Shown here piece after piece: positions 17,193-27,331 of a stretch of DNA of 64,000 bases. The stretch is taken from the NCBI GenBank assembly GCA_965204905.1, contig OZ242042.1, positions 186,001 to 250,000 of the forward strand. Reading direction: 5' to 3'. The first letter of the stretch is position 1. Each line of letters begins with the position of its first letter. Position numbers and translations under genes: made by a program. The notes beneath the pieces are model-generated. The model was not told the DNA's origin, did no database searches, and was given only the letters and a program-made list of their open reading frames with translations. This DNA comes from Bin87 sp965204905. Its GTDB lineage: Bacteria > Chloroflexota > Dehalococcoidia > Lucifugimonadales > UBA3495.

Positions 17193-17402
17193 TCACCGCG
17201 ACGCCGGCGTATGCAACGAATCCAGCAGGACCCGAGCGGCCTGCGCAACGTCATCCACCGCCAGGTCAAACGCCGGCGCGTTGGCTCGTGACGGCTGGCG
17301 GTACCCGCTGATCTTGCGGACGAACTGCAACGCCGCCGCCCGCACCTCCTCATCCGAGGCCGGCAAGTCCGCCCGCCGCAACGTCTTAATGCTTCGACAC
17401 AT
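17193..17402 (-). CDS. DUF2277 family protein
   Basis: 69 residues starting MCRSIKTLRRADLPASDEEV with AALQFVRKISGYRQPSRANA and a VDDVAQAARVLLDSL helix, the hallmark of DUF2277 proteins (typically 70-90 residues, function unknown). Some family members have a basic C-terminal extension that is missing here, so this is the short form. First gene of a two-gene unit with the YkgJ-like protein. Confidence 0.85.
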   Translation of the reverse strand: MCRSIKTLRRADLPASDEEVRAAALQFVRKISGYRQPSRANAPAFDLAVDDVAQAARVLLDSLHTPASR

Positions 17403-17436
17403 TAGCCTATGTTTCCTGCATCTGGGTTAGTATGTT

Positions 17437-18006
17437 TCAGAGGTCAAATATCTCGCTCACCGCGCAGGAAAACCCGGGCAAAACGTCGCCGCCGTCGAGG
17501 GTATCAGCATCGGTCAGGGTCTGCGCCGGCCCGTCGTGAGGCATCACGGTGACGGTACGGGCATCCGGGTCAATGAGCAACGCCAGACGGACGCCGTAGC
17601 GCAGCCACATTTGGGCCTTGTCGTGTACGGCGACGGGACGGTCAGTGGGTGAGATTATCTCAACCACCAGGTCAGGAACGACTTCGACGTAACCGGGAAC
17701 ATGGGCATCCAGGGGCATCTTTTCGGCTGAGATGTAAGCAAAATCCGGTTCACGAACCGTATCGGGGTTGTGTTCCAGCCGTATGCCCGAATCGGAAGCA
17801 ATAACCCAGCCCAAGCGACTGAGTTTGACGAACGAACCCATCAAAATGCTTATGTTGACTACTATTTTTCCATGCTCAGCTCCTGTTGCCACGGTTTGGT
17901 GCAGTACCCCTCTTATCAGTTCGCCCCGAACGCCTTCGCTGCACAGACGCAGCAGGTCGTCGGCAGTAAGCAGTTTCGTTTTCGGTGTTGCCGCGGCAGT
18001 AGTCAT
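17437..18006 (-). CDS. Uma2 family PD-(D/E)XK nuclease-like protein
   Basis: 189 residues. Typical Uma2/DUF820 layout: LTADDLLRLC-SEGVRGELIRG near the start, then VREPDFAYISAEK with the catalytic Asp, VPDLVVEIISPTDRP with the Glu, and VHDKAQMWLRYGVRLALLID. Uma2 proteins are abundant in Cyanobacteria and Chloroflexota; their biological role is not settled. Nuclease residues appear intact (D...E-x-I with the following K in DKAQMW). Divergent from the CaiB gene, with a 126-bp gap. Confidence 0.88.
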   Translation of the reverse strand: MTTAAATPKTKLLTADDLLRLCSEGVRGELIRGVLHQTVATGAEHGKIVVNISILMGSFVKLSRLGWVIASDSGIRLEHNPDTVREPDFAYISAEKMPLDAHVPGYVEVVPDLVVEIISPTDRPVAVHDKAQMWLRYGVRLALLIDPDARTVTVMPHDGPAQTLTDADTLDGGDVLPGFSCAVSEIFDL

Positions 18007-18132
18007 GGTGAACCGTCCGGATGCCGATTGATGCCGGCATTATACACGGCGGGGTCATGTTACACTGCCGCCGCAAACCCATTGGTGCGCCACCACTGTA
18101 CATAAACTGCGATTCGCGCAAGGGAGAATCTC

Positions 18133-19374
18133 ATGCAACCGTTGTCCGATCTGAGAGTCCTGGCCGTTACGGTATTCCTGGCCGGGCCGTTCCTGAGCAT
18201 GACGCTAGCCCGGCTGGGCGCCGAAGTCATCAAGGTGGAGATACCTGGTCGGGGCGATCCGGTGCGCGGCAACGGGCCTTTCGCCGGGCCCGACGGCATC
18301 CACTCTGAGCAGCGTTCCGAGCAGCACATCGCCACCCGATTCCTCAAGCGCAGCCAGGGCGTCAAGAGCGTTACCCTGAACCTGCGTACCGAAAAAGGCC
18401 GCGAGCTGTTCCTGGAGATGGCGCGGCAGTCGGACATCGTGCTGGAGAACCTCGCCCCCGGCTCCTTGACCCGCTTGGGCCTGGGCTACGACGACGTGGC
18501 GGCGGTCAACCCCGGCGTCATCTACGCCAGCATCTCCGGCTACGGCCAGACCGGGCCGTATGCTCACCAGCCGGCCCACGACCCGCAAATCCAGGGCATG
18601 AGCGGCCTCATGGACATCAACGGCGAACCGGACGGGCCACCCACCCGCGTCGGGTTCTACATCGGCGATCTGGTTACGCCTATGTTCGCTGCCACCAGCA
18701 TCCTGGCCGCCTTGCGCGAAAAGGAACGCACCGGCAAAGGCACGTACCTGGATGTGTCCATGATGGACACCCTGACCTCGCTGATGCTGATGGAAAACCT
18801 GGAAGAGGACATGGCGGCCGGCATCCCCCTCCGCACCGGCAACAACAGTCGCAGCGGGCCCACGGGCCAGTATCAAGCCAGCGACGGCGCAATCATCATC
18901 ACCGCGGCCAGCGATGACCAGTGGCGTCGCCTCTGCAACGCCATCGGTACGCCGGAGTTGATCGAGGACGAGCGGTTCGCACGCTACCAGACTCGTTCGG
19001 AGAACGCCGAAGCCGCCAGATCCGAAGTGCAGCAACGAATCGGCAAGATGACCCGCGCCGAGGCGTTGGAATGTCTGTCCGCCGGCGATGTGCCCTGCGC
19101 CCCCGTCCGCACCGTGCCGGAGATCCTCGCCGACCCCCACTTCCGAGATCGCGGCGCGCTGCGTCCCATGCGCAACGCCGCCTTCACGAACGAAAACGGC
19201 GACGGCGAAGTTGACGAAGTAGTAGCCGGCTTCCCTGTACTGTTCGACGGCCAACCCCTGCCCGACGTCCCCGGCGCCCCAGCCCTCGGCCAGCACAACG
19301 CGGAGGTGTTTGGGAATATGTGCGGAGTTAGCACTGAGGAGCTGGAGCGGCTGAGAAGCGAGGGGATTGTCTAA
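18133..19374 (+). CDS. CaiB/BaiF family CoA-transferase
   Basis: 413 residues of a family III CoA-transferase that moves CoA between carboxylic acids. Seen: LRVLAVTVFLAGPFLSMTLA at the start, RLGAEVIKVEIPGRGDPVRG, RSQGVKSVTLNLRTEKGRE, VLENLAPGSLTRLGLGYDDV, and YASISGYGQTGPYA. The usual catalytic Asp of the family lies in the region HDPQIQGMSGLMDINGEP (canonical D-x-x-x-Q-x-x-SG), here HDPQIQGMSG. The C-terminal half has APVRTVPEILADPHFRDRGA. AAGGGAGA precedes the ATG. It is followed by the CitE-like lyase gene, suggesting a CoA-activated acid pathway; substrate unknown. Confidence 0.92.
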   Translation: MQPLSDLRVLAVTVFLAGPFLSMTLARLGAEVIKVEIPGRGDPVRGNGPFAGPDGIHSEQRSEQHIATRFLKRSQGVKSVTLNLRTEKGRELFLEMARQSDIVLENLAPGSLTRLGLGYDDVAAVNPGVIYASISGYGQTGPYAHQPAHDPQIQGMSGLMDINGEPDGPPTRVGFYIGDLVTPMFAATSILAALREKERTGKGTYLDVSMMDTLTSLMLMENLEEDMAAGIPLRTGNNSRSGPTGQYQASDGAIIITAASDDQWRRLCNAIGTPELIEDERFARYQTRSENAEAARSEVQQRIGKMTRAEALECLSAGDVPCAPVRTVPEILADPHFRDRGALRPMRNAAFTNENGDGEVDEVVAGFPVLFDGQPLPDVPGAPALGQHNAEVFGNMCGVSTEELERLRSEGIV

Positions 19375-19477
19375 TTCTTTGCCACGTTGATAAGCAGGAT
19401 GTTCAGGATTTTCATTTCCCATTCAAGTATCCTGGCCATCTTTGAAGATACAACACAGGTTCAGGAGGAACCCACCG

Positions 19478-20377
19478 ATGCCACGTATTACCACCAAACC
19501 CCTGCGCTCCGTCATGTTCGTTCCCGGTAACAAGGAGGACTGGATGCGCAAGGCTCCCCAGTACGGCGCCGACGCGCTGATTCTGGACCTGGAGGACTCG
19601 GTGCCAGAGTACGACAAAGACTCTGCGCGCCCGCTGGTCGCCAGGATGATTGACGAACTATCTGAGCGGGGGCAGACCCTGTTCGTCCGTGTTAACCGCC
19701 TGGAAACGGGGCTGACCGGCTTCGACCTGGAGGTGGTCACGCGGCCGGGTTTGTACGGCATCCTGCTGCCCAAGGTGGAATCGCCGGCCGACGTGGTGGA
19801 GGCGGACATCCTGCTGCGCTACTTCGAGCGCAAGGCGGGAATGGAGCTGAACACAGTCTGCATCGACCCCGGCCTGGAAACGGCGGCCGGCATCCGCACG
19901 GCCTACGAGATCGCCATGGCCTCCGACCGGGTGGCCCATATGGGAGGTAGCGGCGGCAAAGGCGGCGACACCGCCCGCAGCGTGGGCTATCGCTGGACGC
20001 TGGAGGGCGCCGAGACGCTGTACTTGCGCAGCAAGGTCCTGATCGATAGCCGCGCTGCCGGCATCCAGTGGCCCATCAGCGGCGGTTGGTTCGACATCCG
20101 CGACCTGGATGGGCTGCGCTACTGGGCCAACAACCTCAAGGCGTTGGGCTACACTGGGATGCACCTGATCCACCCGTCCCACGTGCCCATCGTCAACGAG
20201 ATTTTCACGCCCACGCCCGAGGAAATCGCCTTCTGGCAGGGCCTGCTGGACGCCATGGACGAGAGCCGCCGCCAGGGCACCGCCGCCGTAACCTACGCCG
20301 GGGACATGGTGGATGTGGCCCACGAGGAAACCGCCAAAGCCATGCTGGAAATGTGCCGTAGCCTGGGGCTGGTGTAG
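19478..20377 (+). CDS. HpcH/HpaI aldolase / citrate lyase beta-like enzyme
   Basis: 299 residues. A CitE/malyl-CoA-lyase type TIM barrel that cleaves or forms 3-hydroxyacyl-CoA or related C-C bonds with Mg2+. Seen: PLRSVMFVPGNKEDWMRKAP, GADALILDLEDSVPEYDKDS with the acidic metal/substrate residues, FVRVNRLETGLTGFDLE with the conserved Arg, GILLPKVESPADV, a LETAAGIRTAYEIA stretch and GMHLIHPSHVPIVNEIF. AGGAGG ten nt before the ATG at 19478 supports that start over 19442. It follows the CaiB gene on the same strand with a 103-bp gap, and the two may work sequentially. Confidence 0.88.
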   Translation: MPRITTKPLRSVMFVPGNKEDWMRKAPQYGADALILDLEDSVPEYDKDSARPLVARMIDELSERGQTLFVRVNRLETGLTGFDLEVVTRPGLYGILLPKVESPADVVEADILLRYFERKAGMELNTVCIDPGLETAAGIRTAYEIAMASDRVAHMGGSGGKGGDTARSVGYRWTLEGAETLYLRSKVLIDSRAAGIQWPISGGWFDIRDLDGLRYWANNLKALGYTGMHLIHPSHVPIVNEIFTPTPEEIAFWQGLLDAMDESRRQGTAAVTYAGDMVDVAHEETAKAMLEMCRSLGLV

Positions 20378-20380
20378 CCG

Positions 20381-23300
20381 TCAGCCTCCCTCGCCGGCCC
20401 GCAGCACCCGCTGCACCTCTAGCCGTCCGGTTACGTAGGCCAACCAGAACACTGTGACGATGCTAACCACGGCCAGCACCGCGTAGGCCAGCGCCAGCAT
20501 CCGCCAGTCGGTTTCAAAGGTGAGCGGCGGCGTGGCGCGCACTCCACCTTCTGCGACCTCCAGCACGGGCAGCAGAGCCGCCCCGATCTGCGCCCCGGCC
20601 CACGTGCCGACAGCCACGCCGGCGATCACCACGATGGCCAGGTTGAACCACACCACCGCGTTGAGCTGTCCCCGGCTGCTGCCCAGAGTGCGCAGCAGCG
20701 CGAATTCAGTCTGACGCTCGCGGGTGTCCAGCCAGCAGAACAAGGCAATGCCCGACGCGCTGGCCAGGGCCAGGGCCAGGAACATAATCACCAGCAGGCC
20801 GCCCCAACCGGCATTGGCCAGCGGTTGCTGCCCGCGCAGCTCGATCTCCTCCTCGGCTACGATGACTCGGCCGCTGGTTATCCCTATGTCCCGGATCAAT
20901 TCGGTGGCCTCGTCGGCCTGTGCCATCGCGCCGTCCAAATCTCCCTGAAGACTGTCCCGGTCAACCCAAAGCTCGCCCGCTCCGCCAAAAATGCGCCGAC
21001 CGTGCTGGTTGGAGTATTTTACGAACTCCTCCAGGTCAGCGACGACGAAGGGTTGCTCACGAGGATCCACTGTGGGGAAGAAATCCGTCACGGCGGTTAT
21101 TTCCAGGGGAAGCGCGAAGGTTGACATGCCCAGACTGATCCGGTCTCCTATCTCAGCGCCAGTCGCGTCCAGGATGCCGGGGCTGACTATCGCAGGCAAC
21201 GGGCGTGACGTGGAGCCGGGTGTTACCCCAGGGGCTCCAATGCCTCCGGGAGCCCAACTGAACACCGTGGAGCCGGCCGCTCCGGTACGAGATACGTTCC
21301 GGCTGGTCTCAAAAGAGTAGAGACCGGGGCGCACGTAGTCCTCGATCGCCCTCCAGTTGTCCGCCGTGTCGAACGGAGCAATCACCACATCGCCCCGGGG
21401 CGTTTGCGCGCTTAACTCATCGAGGAACAGGACGCCGGGACGATCGCCGCCGGTGCGCCCCACGATCTGGATGTTGATCAGCGTATATGGCGGCTGGTCA
21501 ATGCGGGGTCGTCGTTCGTCATCGGAGCGTCGCCCCGTCCTGCCCAACCGCAGGGCAAGGTCTCCTTGAAGTTGTACCCAGTCGCGCCCGCTGACGTCGC
21601 CAAGGGGAACGTCATAGTTGCGTCCGGTGCCGTCGCGCAGCCGCGCCGACACGCTGACCAGCCGGCTCTGTCCGCCGATGGAGGATCCGCTGCGGGCCCA
21701 CACGGAGAGGCCGGTGGTTCCTTCAGGTAACGGCAGGCCATCGACCGCGCCCGGATCCGGAGCGATTGACGCCATCAAATCGGTCAACGTATTGCCCTCG
21801 CCGAAATCTTCTCGCCACCAACTGACTTCGGGTAACCGCTGGGACTCTACGCCCAACACCGAAACCCGTTGCGAACCGAACCCTTCGGTCAGCAGGCTCC
21901 CTTCCGTCCGCATTACTTCGGCGGAGTCGGGAACGACGCCGGAAGCGCCGGAATAGGCGCGCGGTATGCGCCCTGCATCATGCAGGATGCGTATGTCGGC
22001 CCCGGTCTCGTATCGGACCCGGTCGTTCAGGCTGTGGGTCAAGGTGGCCGAAAACGCGCTGCCCACCACGCCCAGAGCAGTCGCCAGCATGAGCAGGGCG
22101 ACCAGGCTGCCGGGAGCGATGGGGTCGCGAGCGATATGTCGAAGGCCCTGTACCAGCCATCCGGGCCCGACCGGCCCCACCCCTCGGGCCAGCAACCCCA
22201 TCGCCAGCGGGAAAAACCGCATCACCAACAGGCCCAGGGCGATCAAACCCAGCACCGGGCCCAGCAGCAGCGCGAAGTCAATTTCCAGTTCGCGCCCGCC
22301 CAGGCTGCGGGTCAACACCGTGCCCCGATTGGAGATTTGCCACCAGAGGAAGGCGATGACCGCCAGGGCCAGCAGGTCCAGGTAGTACCTATGGACGAAG
22401 GGCGTTTGGGCCGGTCTGGCGCCGGCCTGGCGAAATTCAACGATGCCCTTGCCCGCGGCGGCCAATGTCGCCAACGAGAGCACCAGCACTGCCAGCGCGG
22501 CGCCTGCCGCCCCCATGCCAAAAGCCTGCCACGATAGCGACACCGGCGCTGCGCTCGCCTCTTGACCAATCGCAGCCGCATCGAATACCAACCCACCCAG
22601 CCCCTTCGCCAGCAGGGGTGACAGTAGGACGCCCACGACCACCGCCGGCGCTGCCAGCAGCAGCCCTTCCACCAGGGTCAGCACGCCGATCTGGAATGTG
22701 GTCGCGCCCCGGCTCTTGAGCATGGCGATTTCCGCAGCCCTCGCTCGAATCACCATGCCGGCCGTGATGGTCAGGTAGTAGGCAAGTATCCCCGTAACCA
22801 GGAACACCATCAGGAACAGGGGAATCCGTGCCAGCAGCAACCGCTCTTCGTGGTCTTCGAGAATTCTCGCCAGTCCGGTGGACGTGCTGCCGTTGGGGAG
22901 GTGGTTCGCCACCTCCCGGCGCACTTGCCGCAGCGCAACCTGGAACTCATCGACCTGTTTCGCCGGCAGCCCGGTGCGGTCAACCTGCAAGAACCACGCC
23001 GAACTGGTGTAAATGCCCGGATAGCGCCGGCCAACCTGTTGGCGCAAAGCGTCTTCGGATACAAAGAGCGGTACCAGTGTCCAGTCGTCATCGTGGTAGG
23101 ACAACAGCTTGTCGCGCCGGTACCAAAATTCCTCATCCCGGTCCACAGGCTCAATGATGCCAACTACCACGACCTGCGTGGTCGGCTGCCCGTCGCCACC
23201 GGTGGCGGGAACCACGCCAAACCCTTCGCCCAGCGGGATGTCCAGGAACTCAAAACCGGTCGGGTCAACCGCCACCTCGATGACAACGTTGTCCGTCTCG

Positions 23301-23812
23301 CCCGTGCCGTCGTCGTACCCGCCGTCGCCAGCGATGCCCGGCCACCGACCCTGGACCAGGCGGGCCTTTCCCTCCTGTAATCCCGACAGGTACTGCATTC
23401 GTCCGCGGGGTCTGACGTCGTTGGGCAGGTCCAGGTTGTCCCGCCCTGTGAAGTAGAAGGTTGCCGTTTCCACCTGGAAAGACACCGCGCCAACGGCATC
23501 GCCCAGGGGTGTCAAAACGCGCTCGGCGACGAATCTCTGGGCATTGCTGTAGCGGTCGCTGGCCGCCGTAGCAACCCGGGGATCGTCCAGGTCGTTGAAG
23601 ACGCGCACCCACATGTTCACGTCACCGGAGTCGGCCTCGGCCAACGCCCGGCGCAACGCGGTTTCCGCCAGCAGGTCGTTGAACACCACTGCGCTGGACA
23701 GCAGCACCACGGCCAGCGTAACCCCCAGCAACACCGTCAACTCGATACGGAAAGACGACATCAGCCGCCTCCGGGCAAGAACGTAACCAAGGTTGAGGAT
23801 AGCGGTCATCAC
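20381..23812 (-). CDS. Very large FtsX-domain ABC permease
   Basis: 1143 residues. An N-terminal membrane helix (ELTVLLGVTLAVVLLSSAVV) is followed by a ~280-residue extracytoplasmic domain. Then comes an FtsX core with LFLMVFLVTGILAYYLTITA and a MLKSRGATTFQIGVL coupling loop, more helices, a second ~350-residue external domain, and a second FtsX core with GLLVIMFLALALASASGIAL and EFALLRTLGSSRGQLN. This resembles MacB/LolE-like permeases. No ATPase gene is in the unit. The start overlaps the stop of the upstream paralogue by 4 bp, so the two are translationally coupled and probably form a heterodimer. Confidence 0.85.
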   Translation of the reverse strand: MMTAILNLGYVLARRRLMSSFRIELTVLLGVTLAVVLLSSAVVFNDLLAETALRRALAEADSGDVNMWVRVFNDLDDPRVATAASDRYSNAQRFVAERVLTPLGDAVGAVSFQVETATFYFTGRDNLDLPNDVRPRGRMQYLSGLQEGKARLVQGRWPGIAGDGGYDDGTGETDNVVIEVAVDPTGFEFLDIPLGEGFGVVPATGGDGQPTTQVVVVGIIEPVDRDEEFWYRRDKLLSYHDDDWTLVPLFVSEDALRQQVGRRYPGIYTSSAWFLQVDRTGLPAKQVDEFQVALRQVRREVANHLPNGSTSTGLARILEDHEERLLLARIPLFLMVFLVTGILAYYLTITAGMVIRARAAEIAMLKSRGATTFQIGVLTLVEGLLLAAPAVVVGVLLSPLLAKGLGGLVFDAAAIGQEASAAPVSLSWQAFGMGAAGAALAVLVLSLATLAAAGKGIVEFRQAGARPAQTPFVHRYYLDLLALAVIAFLWWQISNRGTVLTRSLGGRELEIDFALLLGPVLGLIALGLLVMRFFPLAMGLLARGVGPVGPGWLVQGLRHIARDPIAPGSLVALLMLATALGVVGSAFSATLTHSLNDRVRYETGADIRILHDAGRIPRAYSGASGVVPDSAEVMRTEGSLLTEGFGSQRVSVLGVESQRLPEVSWWREDFGEGNTLTDLMASIAPDPGAVDGLPLPEGTTGLSVWARSGSSIGGQSRLVSVSARLRDGTGRNYDVPLGDVSGRDWVQLQGDLALRLGRTGRRSDDERRPRIDQPPYTLINIQIVGRTGGDRPGVLFLDELSAQTPRGDVVIAPFDTADNWRAIEDYVRPGLYSFETSRNVSRTGAAGSTVFSWAPGGIGAPGVTPGSTSRPLPAIVSPGILDATGAEIGDRISLGMSTFALPLEITAVTDFFPTVDPREQPFVVADLEEFVKYSNQHGRRIFGGAGELWVDRDSLQGDLDGAMAQADEATELIRDIGITSGRVIVAEEEIELRGQQPLANAGWGGLLVIMFLALALASASGIALFCWLDTRERQTEFALLRTLGSSRGQLNAVVWFNLAIVVIAGVAVGTWAGAQIGAALLPVLEVAEGGVRATPPLTFETDWRMLALAYAVLAVVSIVTVFWLAYVTGRLEVQRVLRAGEGG

Positions 23813-26800
23813 TCCGTCTCCCGCAGCACTTCAGGCGGGTGGAGCCGGGTGGCTACCATACTGCCCAGCGCCATGGCCGCCGCAGCCGCTATCGCCAGGC
23901 AAATGAAGGTTGCCGCCAGCCACGGCCCTTGCGCGATGAAAATGATGGGCGGCGTTACCGGCCCTCCCGAGGCGTTGCTGGCCAGTTCTCCCAGCGTCCA
24001 CCGAGCCAAACCCCAGCCGGCCAGTCCTCCGATGATGATTCCCAACACGCTGACGATGGCGCGTTCCAACGCCAACCCGGCCAGGCGTTGCCAGCGAGGT
24101 ACACCGAGGGCTGCGCCCACCGACAAGTCCACCCGTTGTTCGCGCACTGCCACTGCTGCGTGGGAGCAGAGCGCCAATCCTACGGCCAAAGCCAGCGTTG
24201 CCAGGCCGATGCCGGCCAGCGCGTCCCAAGCTCCACCCGCCAGGGGATTCCGCGTCGCCAGGTCAACCGCGTCGGCGCGGTCGCGCATGAAGGAAAGGCG
24301 GTAGCCCACGTCCAGTATGGATGCGGCCACGCCCTCCCGGTCCAGGTTGGGGTCTTCGGAAATGTCGAACCACCACTCATCCGGCGTGATGGGTTTGGCT
24401 CCCGGCGCCTGGTCCAGCCAGGCCCGCAGTTCGTGTACCGACACCACGACGAAAGGGCGACCGTGATCCAGGGTCGGGAAGTGATTCACCGTGCCGGTAA
24501 CTCGCGTGGGAACCACGTAGCCGTCAACGGTGATTCGCACCCGCTGCCCGACCTCAAACTCCGGGCCGGCCACCGCCGGCAACGGCAGTTGACCGGGCGG
24601 TATTATGATTCCCCGGGGAGAACGTCCCAGAGGCTCTTCCCATCGGATCCACAAACCCGCGTCGCCGGCTCGGGCCGCCTCCGGTGTCCTTTCGGTGCGG
24701 TCGGGCGCGTTTCCGCCTTGGGGCAACGCCGTCCAGGGACCCACTTCCTCAAAATCCTCCACCACCAGCGCGCCGCCGGAAAGAGTGGGCCCGTGGGCGG
24801 TGATGTCGTCGAAAGAAAGACCGCCCGGAGGAGTCCGCGAGAAGGTATCGCCGGAGAGGTGTACCGATACTACGCGCCACCGTTCCTCTTCCGACAGGGT
24901 TTGGTGCTCCGACGCTAATGGCGCGGACACGTACTGCCACGGATCGCCCTTCCCGAACCGCGGCGCCAACTCTCCCAGTTCCAAGTTGCGATATATGCCT
25001 CGTTCATTGCCAATGCGCATCCACAGTCGGTACGTGGGCAACGGCACCGCCGCGCCGACGTGTTGCCCGTCATCGCGCCGTACCCAAATGCCGACCTGCG
25101 CCGTGCCCGGGGGCAGCGCGACTCCCGCCGCCTCCGGCGTCAAGGTGCGGCGCAGGGGAGCCAGCAGCGTGTCCAGCGGAGCGGGCTCGCCCTCAACGAA
25201 ATCGTCCCGCCACCAGGAAGTCGCGGGTAACGTGATGGGATCAACCCCCATCACCGTTCCGCGCTGGGAGCCGCCGTCCACGAATCCCACCGACTCGCGA
25301 ACGATTGGCGACACGCCCTCTACTCCATCTATCGCCAACAGACGCGCGACACGTTCCTTCTCCGCCCGTCCCAGGAACTGGGCGCCGCCCAGGACAATCT
25401 CGCCGCCCACGCGGTGGCTGGCCTGGTCGGCTTCGCTGTGTGCCAGGGTGGTTTGGAATGACCCTGCGAATACTCCCAGGGCCGCCGCCAGCGTCACCAC
25501 CACCGTCAGCGAAGCGTAGGGCAGCGGGTGTCGGGCCATGCGTCGCAACGACAGTGCGACCCATGCTGGAGCCGCCCGCTGGGCGGACCATGCGGTTCCC
25601 ACCATCAACCAGGGCAGCGCGCGCAGCATCAGGAAGGCCAGCGTGAGCAACGCCGCCGACGGAGCCACCAGCAGCGAAGGGTCCAGAGACGGCCCCGACC
25701 CGGTGAGTGTTCCTTCCACAAACCCGCCCCGTTGCCGGATTTGCCAGATCAATATGGCCAGCGCGATTATTGCCAGCAAGTCAATGTAGTAGCGTTGCAG
25801 CCAGGGAGCGGATGGCGGTCTCGCACGGGCGCGCAGGAAGTCCAGGATGCCCAGACGGGCCAGGCTCCCTCCGGCAACGGTGAGCACGATTAGGCTCAGC
25901 AGGCCGCCCACTGCTCCCATGGCGTACATTTGCCAGGACAGGGTTACGTCCAGGGGAGTTTCGCCAACTCCGACCCGATCGGCGGGATTGATGGAGCCCA
26001 CAAGGAACAGGCTGCCGATTCCCCACGCCAGCAGCGGCCCGATCAGCGTTGCCGCCACCACTATCAGACCTTCGCCAACCGCAAGCATCCCGCTGATCTG
26101 GCTCACGCTGGCGCCCCGGCTCCGCATCATTGAGGATTCGGCGGACCGCGCGCCCGCCAACAGGCTCACCGCCAACGCCAGGAAGTATAGAATCACGACG
26201 ACGACCAACGAGATGAACAGGAACAGCGGGGCGCGGGCCAGGGTCAGTTCTCGCTGGTAAGTGGCCAGCAGGCCGGTGCCCCGGCTGTTTTCCAGTCCGG
26301 TAATGACGTACGAGCGCGGAAATTGATTGTTGATGTCGGTTTCCAGGGCGGTCAGGTCGTCCCGCGTATCCTGCACCGTGTCCGACGTGATGACGTCGGG
26401 GACAACGTACAGGAACCATCCGTAATCGCCGACCAGCGTGGGATAAGGCCGGCCGATGCCGTCGAAGTAAGCTCCTTCCGATACGTAAATGGGAGCGACC
26501 GGGCGGCCTTCCCAGTCTCCGAATCGGAAGTAATCGGCCGACCCCATCCAGTATTCCGCTCGCGGGTCGATAGGCTCCACGATGCCCACGATGGTCACTG
26601 CGATGTATTGGGGAGGTTCCGGATCGTCACCGTCGTCGCCCTCGAAAACCACCAGCCACGCCTCCTTGCCGACTCCCCAGCCCAGCAGGCGCGCCGTATC
26701 CACGCCCATCACGCCTTCTATCTTGGGGCATCCTCCCAAATGCGGGCAACCGTCTTGGTCTTTGACAATCGTGTTGGACGGCCATTCCCCCTCAACCAAC

Positions 26801-27225
26801 CGGGAGTTTTCCTCGAATCCGGTGATGAAGAAGGGACGTCCCAGGGGAACGTCGGTCACGCCGTACGGCGCTCCCACCTGGGTCAAAGGCAGCGTGGGCA
26901 ACATCTTGCCGTAGCGATGCACGTCCCTGAGCAGATAACCCACGTCCGATTCGATGATGTCCTCAATATCGGTACGCAGGGCTGCGTAGTCCTCCGGACC
27001 CAGGGGGCGGTTGCGAACCACGATCTGGGTGTTGATGATCGTCGGAGAAGTCACCGCCAGGGAATGCCGCAGCCCTGCTTCGGCCAGGGCTTGCGAATAC
27101 ATCGCGCCCAGGGCCATGATGGTGACCGCGGCCAGTACGCCGAACGCGGTGACGGCCAACAGACCCCATGCCGAACGCATCCGGCGGGGCAACAGCCATA
27201 GCAGCAAAGCGAGGTTTTGCATCAC
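23809..27225 (-). CDS. Very large FtsX-domain ABC permease, paralogue
   Basis: 1138 residues, same architecture as the downstream gene: an N-terminal helix (GLLAVTAFGVLAAVTIMALG), an external domain, an FtsX core with ARAPLFLFISLVVVVILYFL and SSMMRSRGASVSQISGMLAV, a cluster of helices, a second external domain and a second FtsX core (LAGIGLATLALAVGLALCSH, VGAALGVPRWQRLAG). Conserved insertions such as the PxTSWWRDDFVEGE segment also occur in the partner (SWWREDFGEGN), so the pair arose by duplication. Expected to work with an unlinked ATPase in lipoprotein, lipid or peptide export across the envelope. Confidence 0.85.
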   Translation of the reverse strand: MMQNLALLLWLLPRRMRSAWGLLAVTAFGVLAAVTIMALGAMYSQALAEAGLRHSLAVTSPTIINTQIVVRNRPLGPEDYAALRTDIEDIIESDVGYLLRDVHRYGKMLPTLPLTQVGAPYGVTDVPLGRPFFITGFEENSRLVEGEWPSNTIVKDQDGCPHLGGCPKIEGVMGVDTARLLGWGVGKEAWLVVFEGDDGDDPEPPQYIAVTIVGIVEPIDPRAEYWMGSADYFRFGDWEGRPVAPIYVSEGAYFDGIGRPYPTLVGDYGWFLYVVPDVITSDTVQDTRDDLTALETDINNQFPRSYVITGLENSRGTGLLATYQRELTLARAPLFLFISLVVVVILYFLALAVSLLAGARSAESSMMRSRGASVSQISGMLAVGEGLIVVAATLIGPLLAWGIGSLFLVGSINPADRVGVGETPLDVTLSWQMYAMGAVGGLLSLIVLTVAGGSLARLGILDFLRARARPPSAPWLQRYYIDLLAIIALAILIWQIRQRGGFVEGTLTGSGPSLDPSLLVAPSAALLTLAFLMLRALPWLMVGTAWSAQRAAPAWVALSLRRMARHPLPYASLTVVVTLAAALGVFAGSFQTTLAHSEADQASHRVGGEIVLGGAQFLGRAEKERVARLLAIDGVEGVSPIVRESVGFVDGGSQRGTVMGVDPITLPATSWWRDDFVEGEPAPLDTLLAPLRRTLTPEAAGVALPPGTAQVGIWVRRDDGQHVGAAVPLPTYRLWMRIGNERGIYRNLELGELAPRFGKGDPWQYVSAPLASEHQTLSEEERWRVVSVHLSGDTFSRTPPGGLSFDDITAHGPTLSGGALVVEDFEEVGPWTALPQGGNAPDRTERTPEAARAGDAGLWIRWEEPLGRSPRGIIIPPGQLPLPAVAGPEFEVGQRVRITVDGYVVPTRVTGTVNHFPTLDHGRPFVVVSVHELRAWLDQAPGAKPITPDEWWFDISEDPNLDREGVAASILDVGYRLSFMRDRADAVDLATRNPLAGGAWDALAGIGLATLALAVGLALCSHAAVAVREQRVDLSVGAALGVPRWQRLAGLALERAIVSVLGIIIGGLAGWGLARWTLGELASNASGGPVTPPIIFIAQGPWLAATFICLAIAAAAAMALGSMVATRLHPPEVLRETE

Positions 27226-27268
27226 TCAGAACCGAGCAAGAAGGATACCATACCGTGACGCAACAGTA

Positions 27269-27291
27269 GGGGCGGGTCTTGCGCCCGCCCC
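27269..27291. repeat. GGGGCGGG...CCCGCCCC palindrome
   Basis: Arms GGGGCGGG and CCCGCCCC (preceded by GTA) around TCTTGCG. Member of the GTAGGGGCG family. It lies between the coiled-coil gene and the permease pair, all transcribed leftward. Confidence 0.6.
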
Positions 27292-27331
27292 GGTGCACCT
27301 CAACCAGCCCGACCCGAATATGCTGAAGGCT

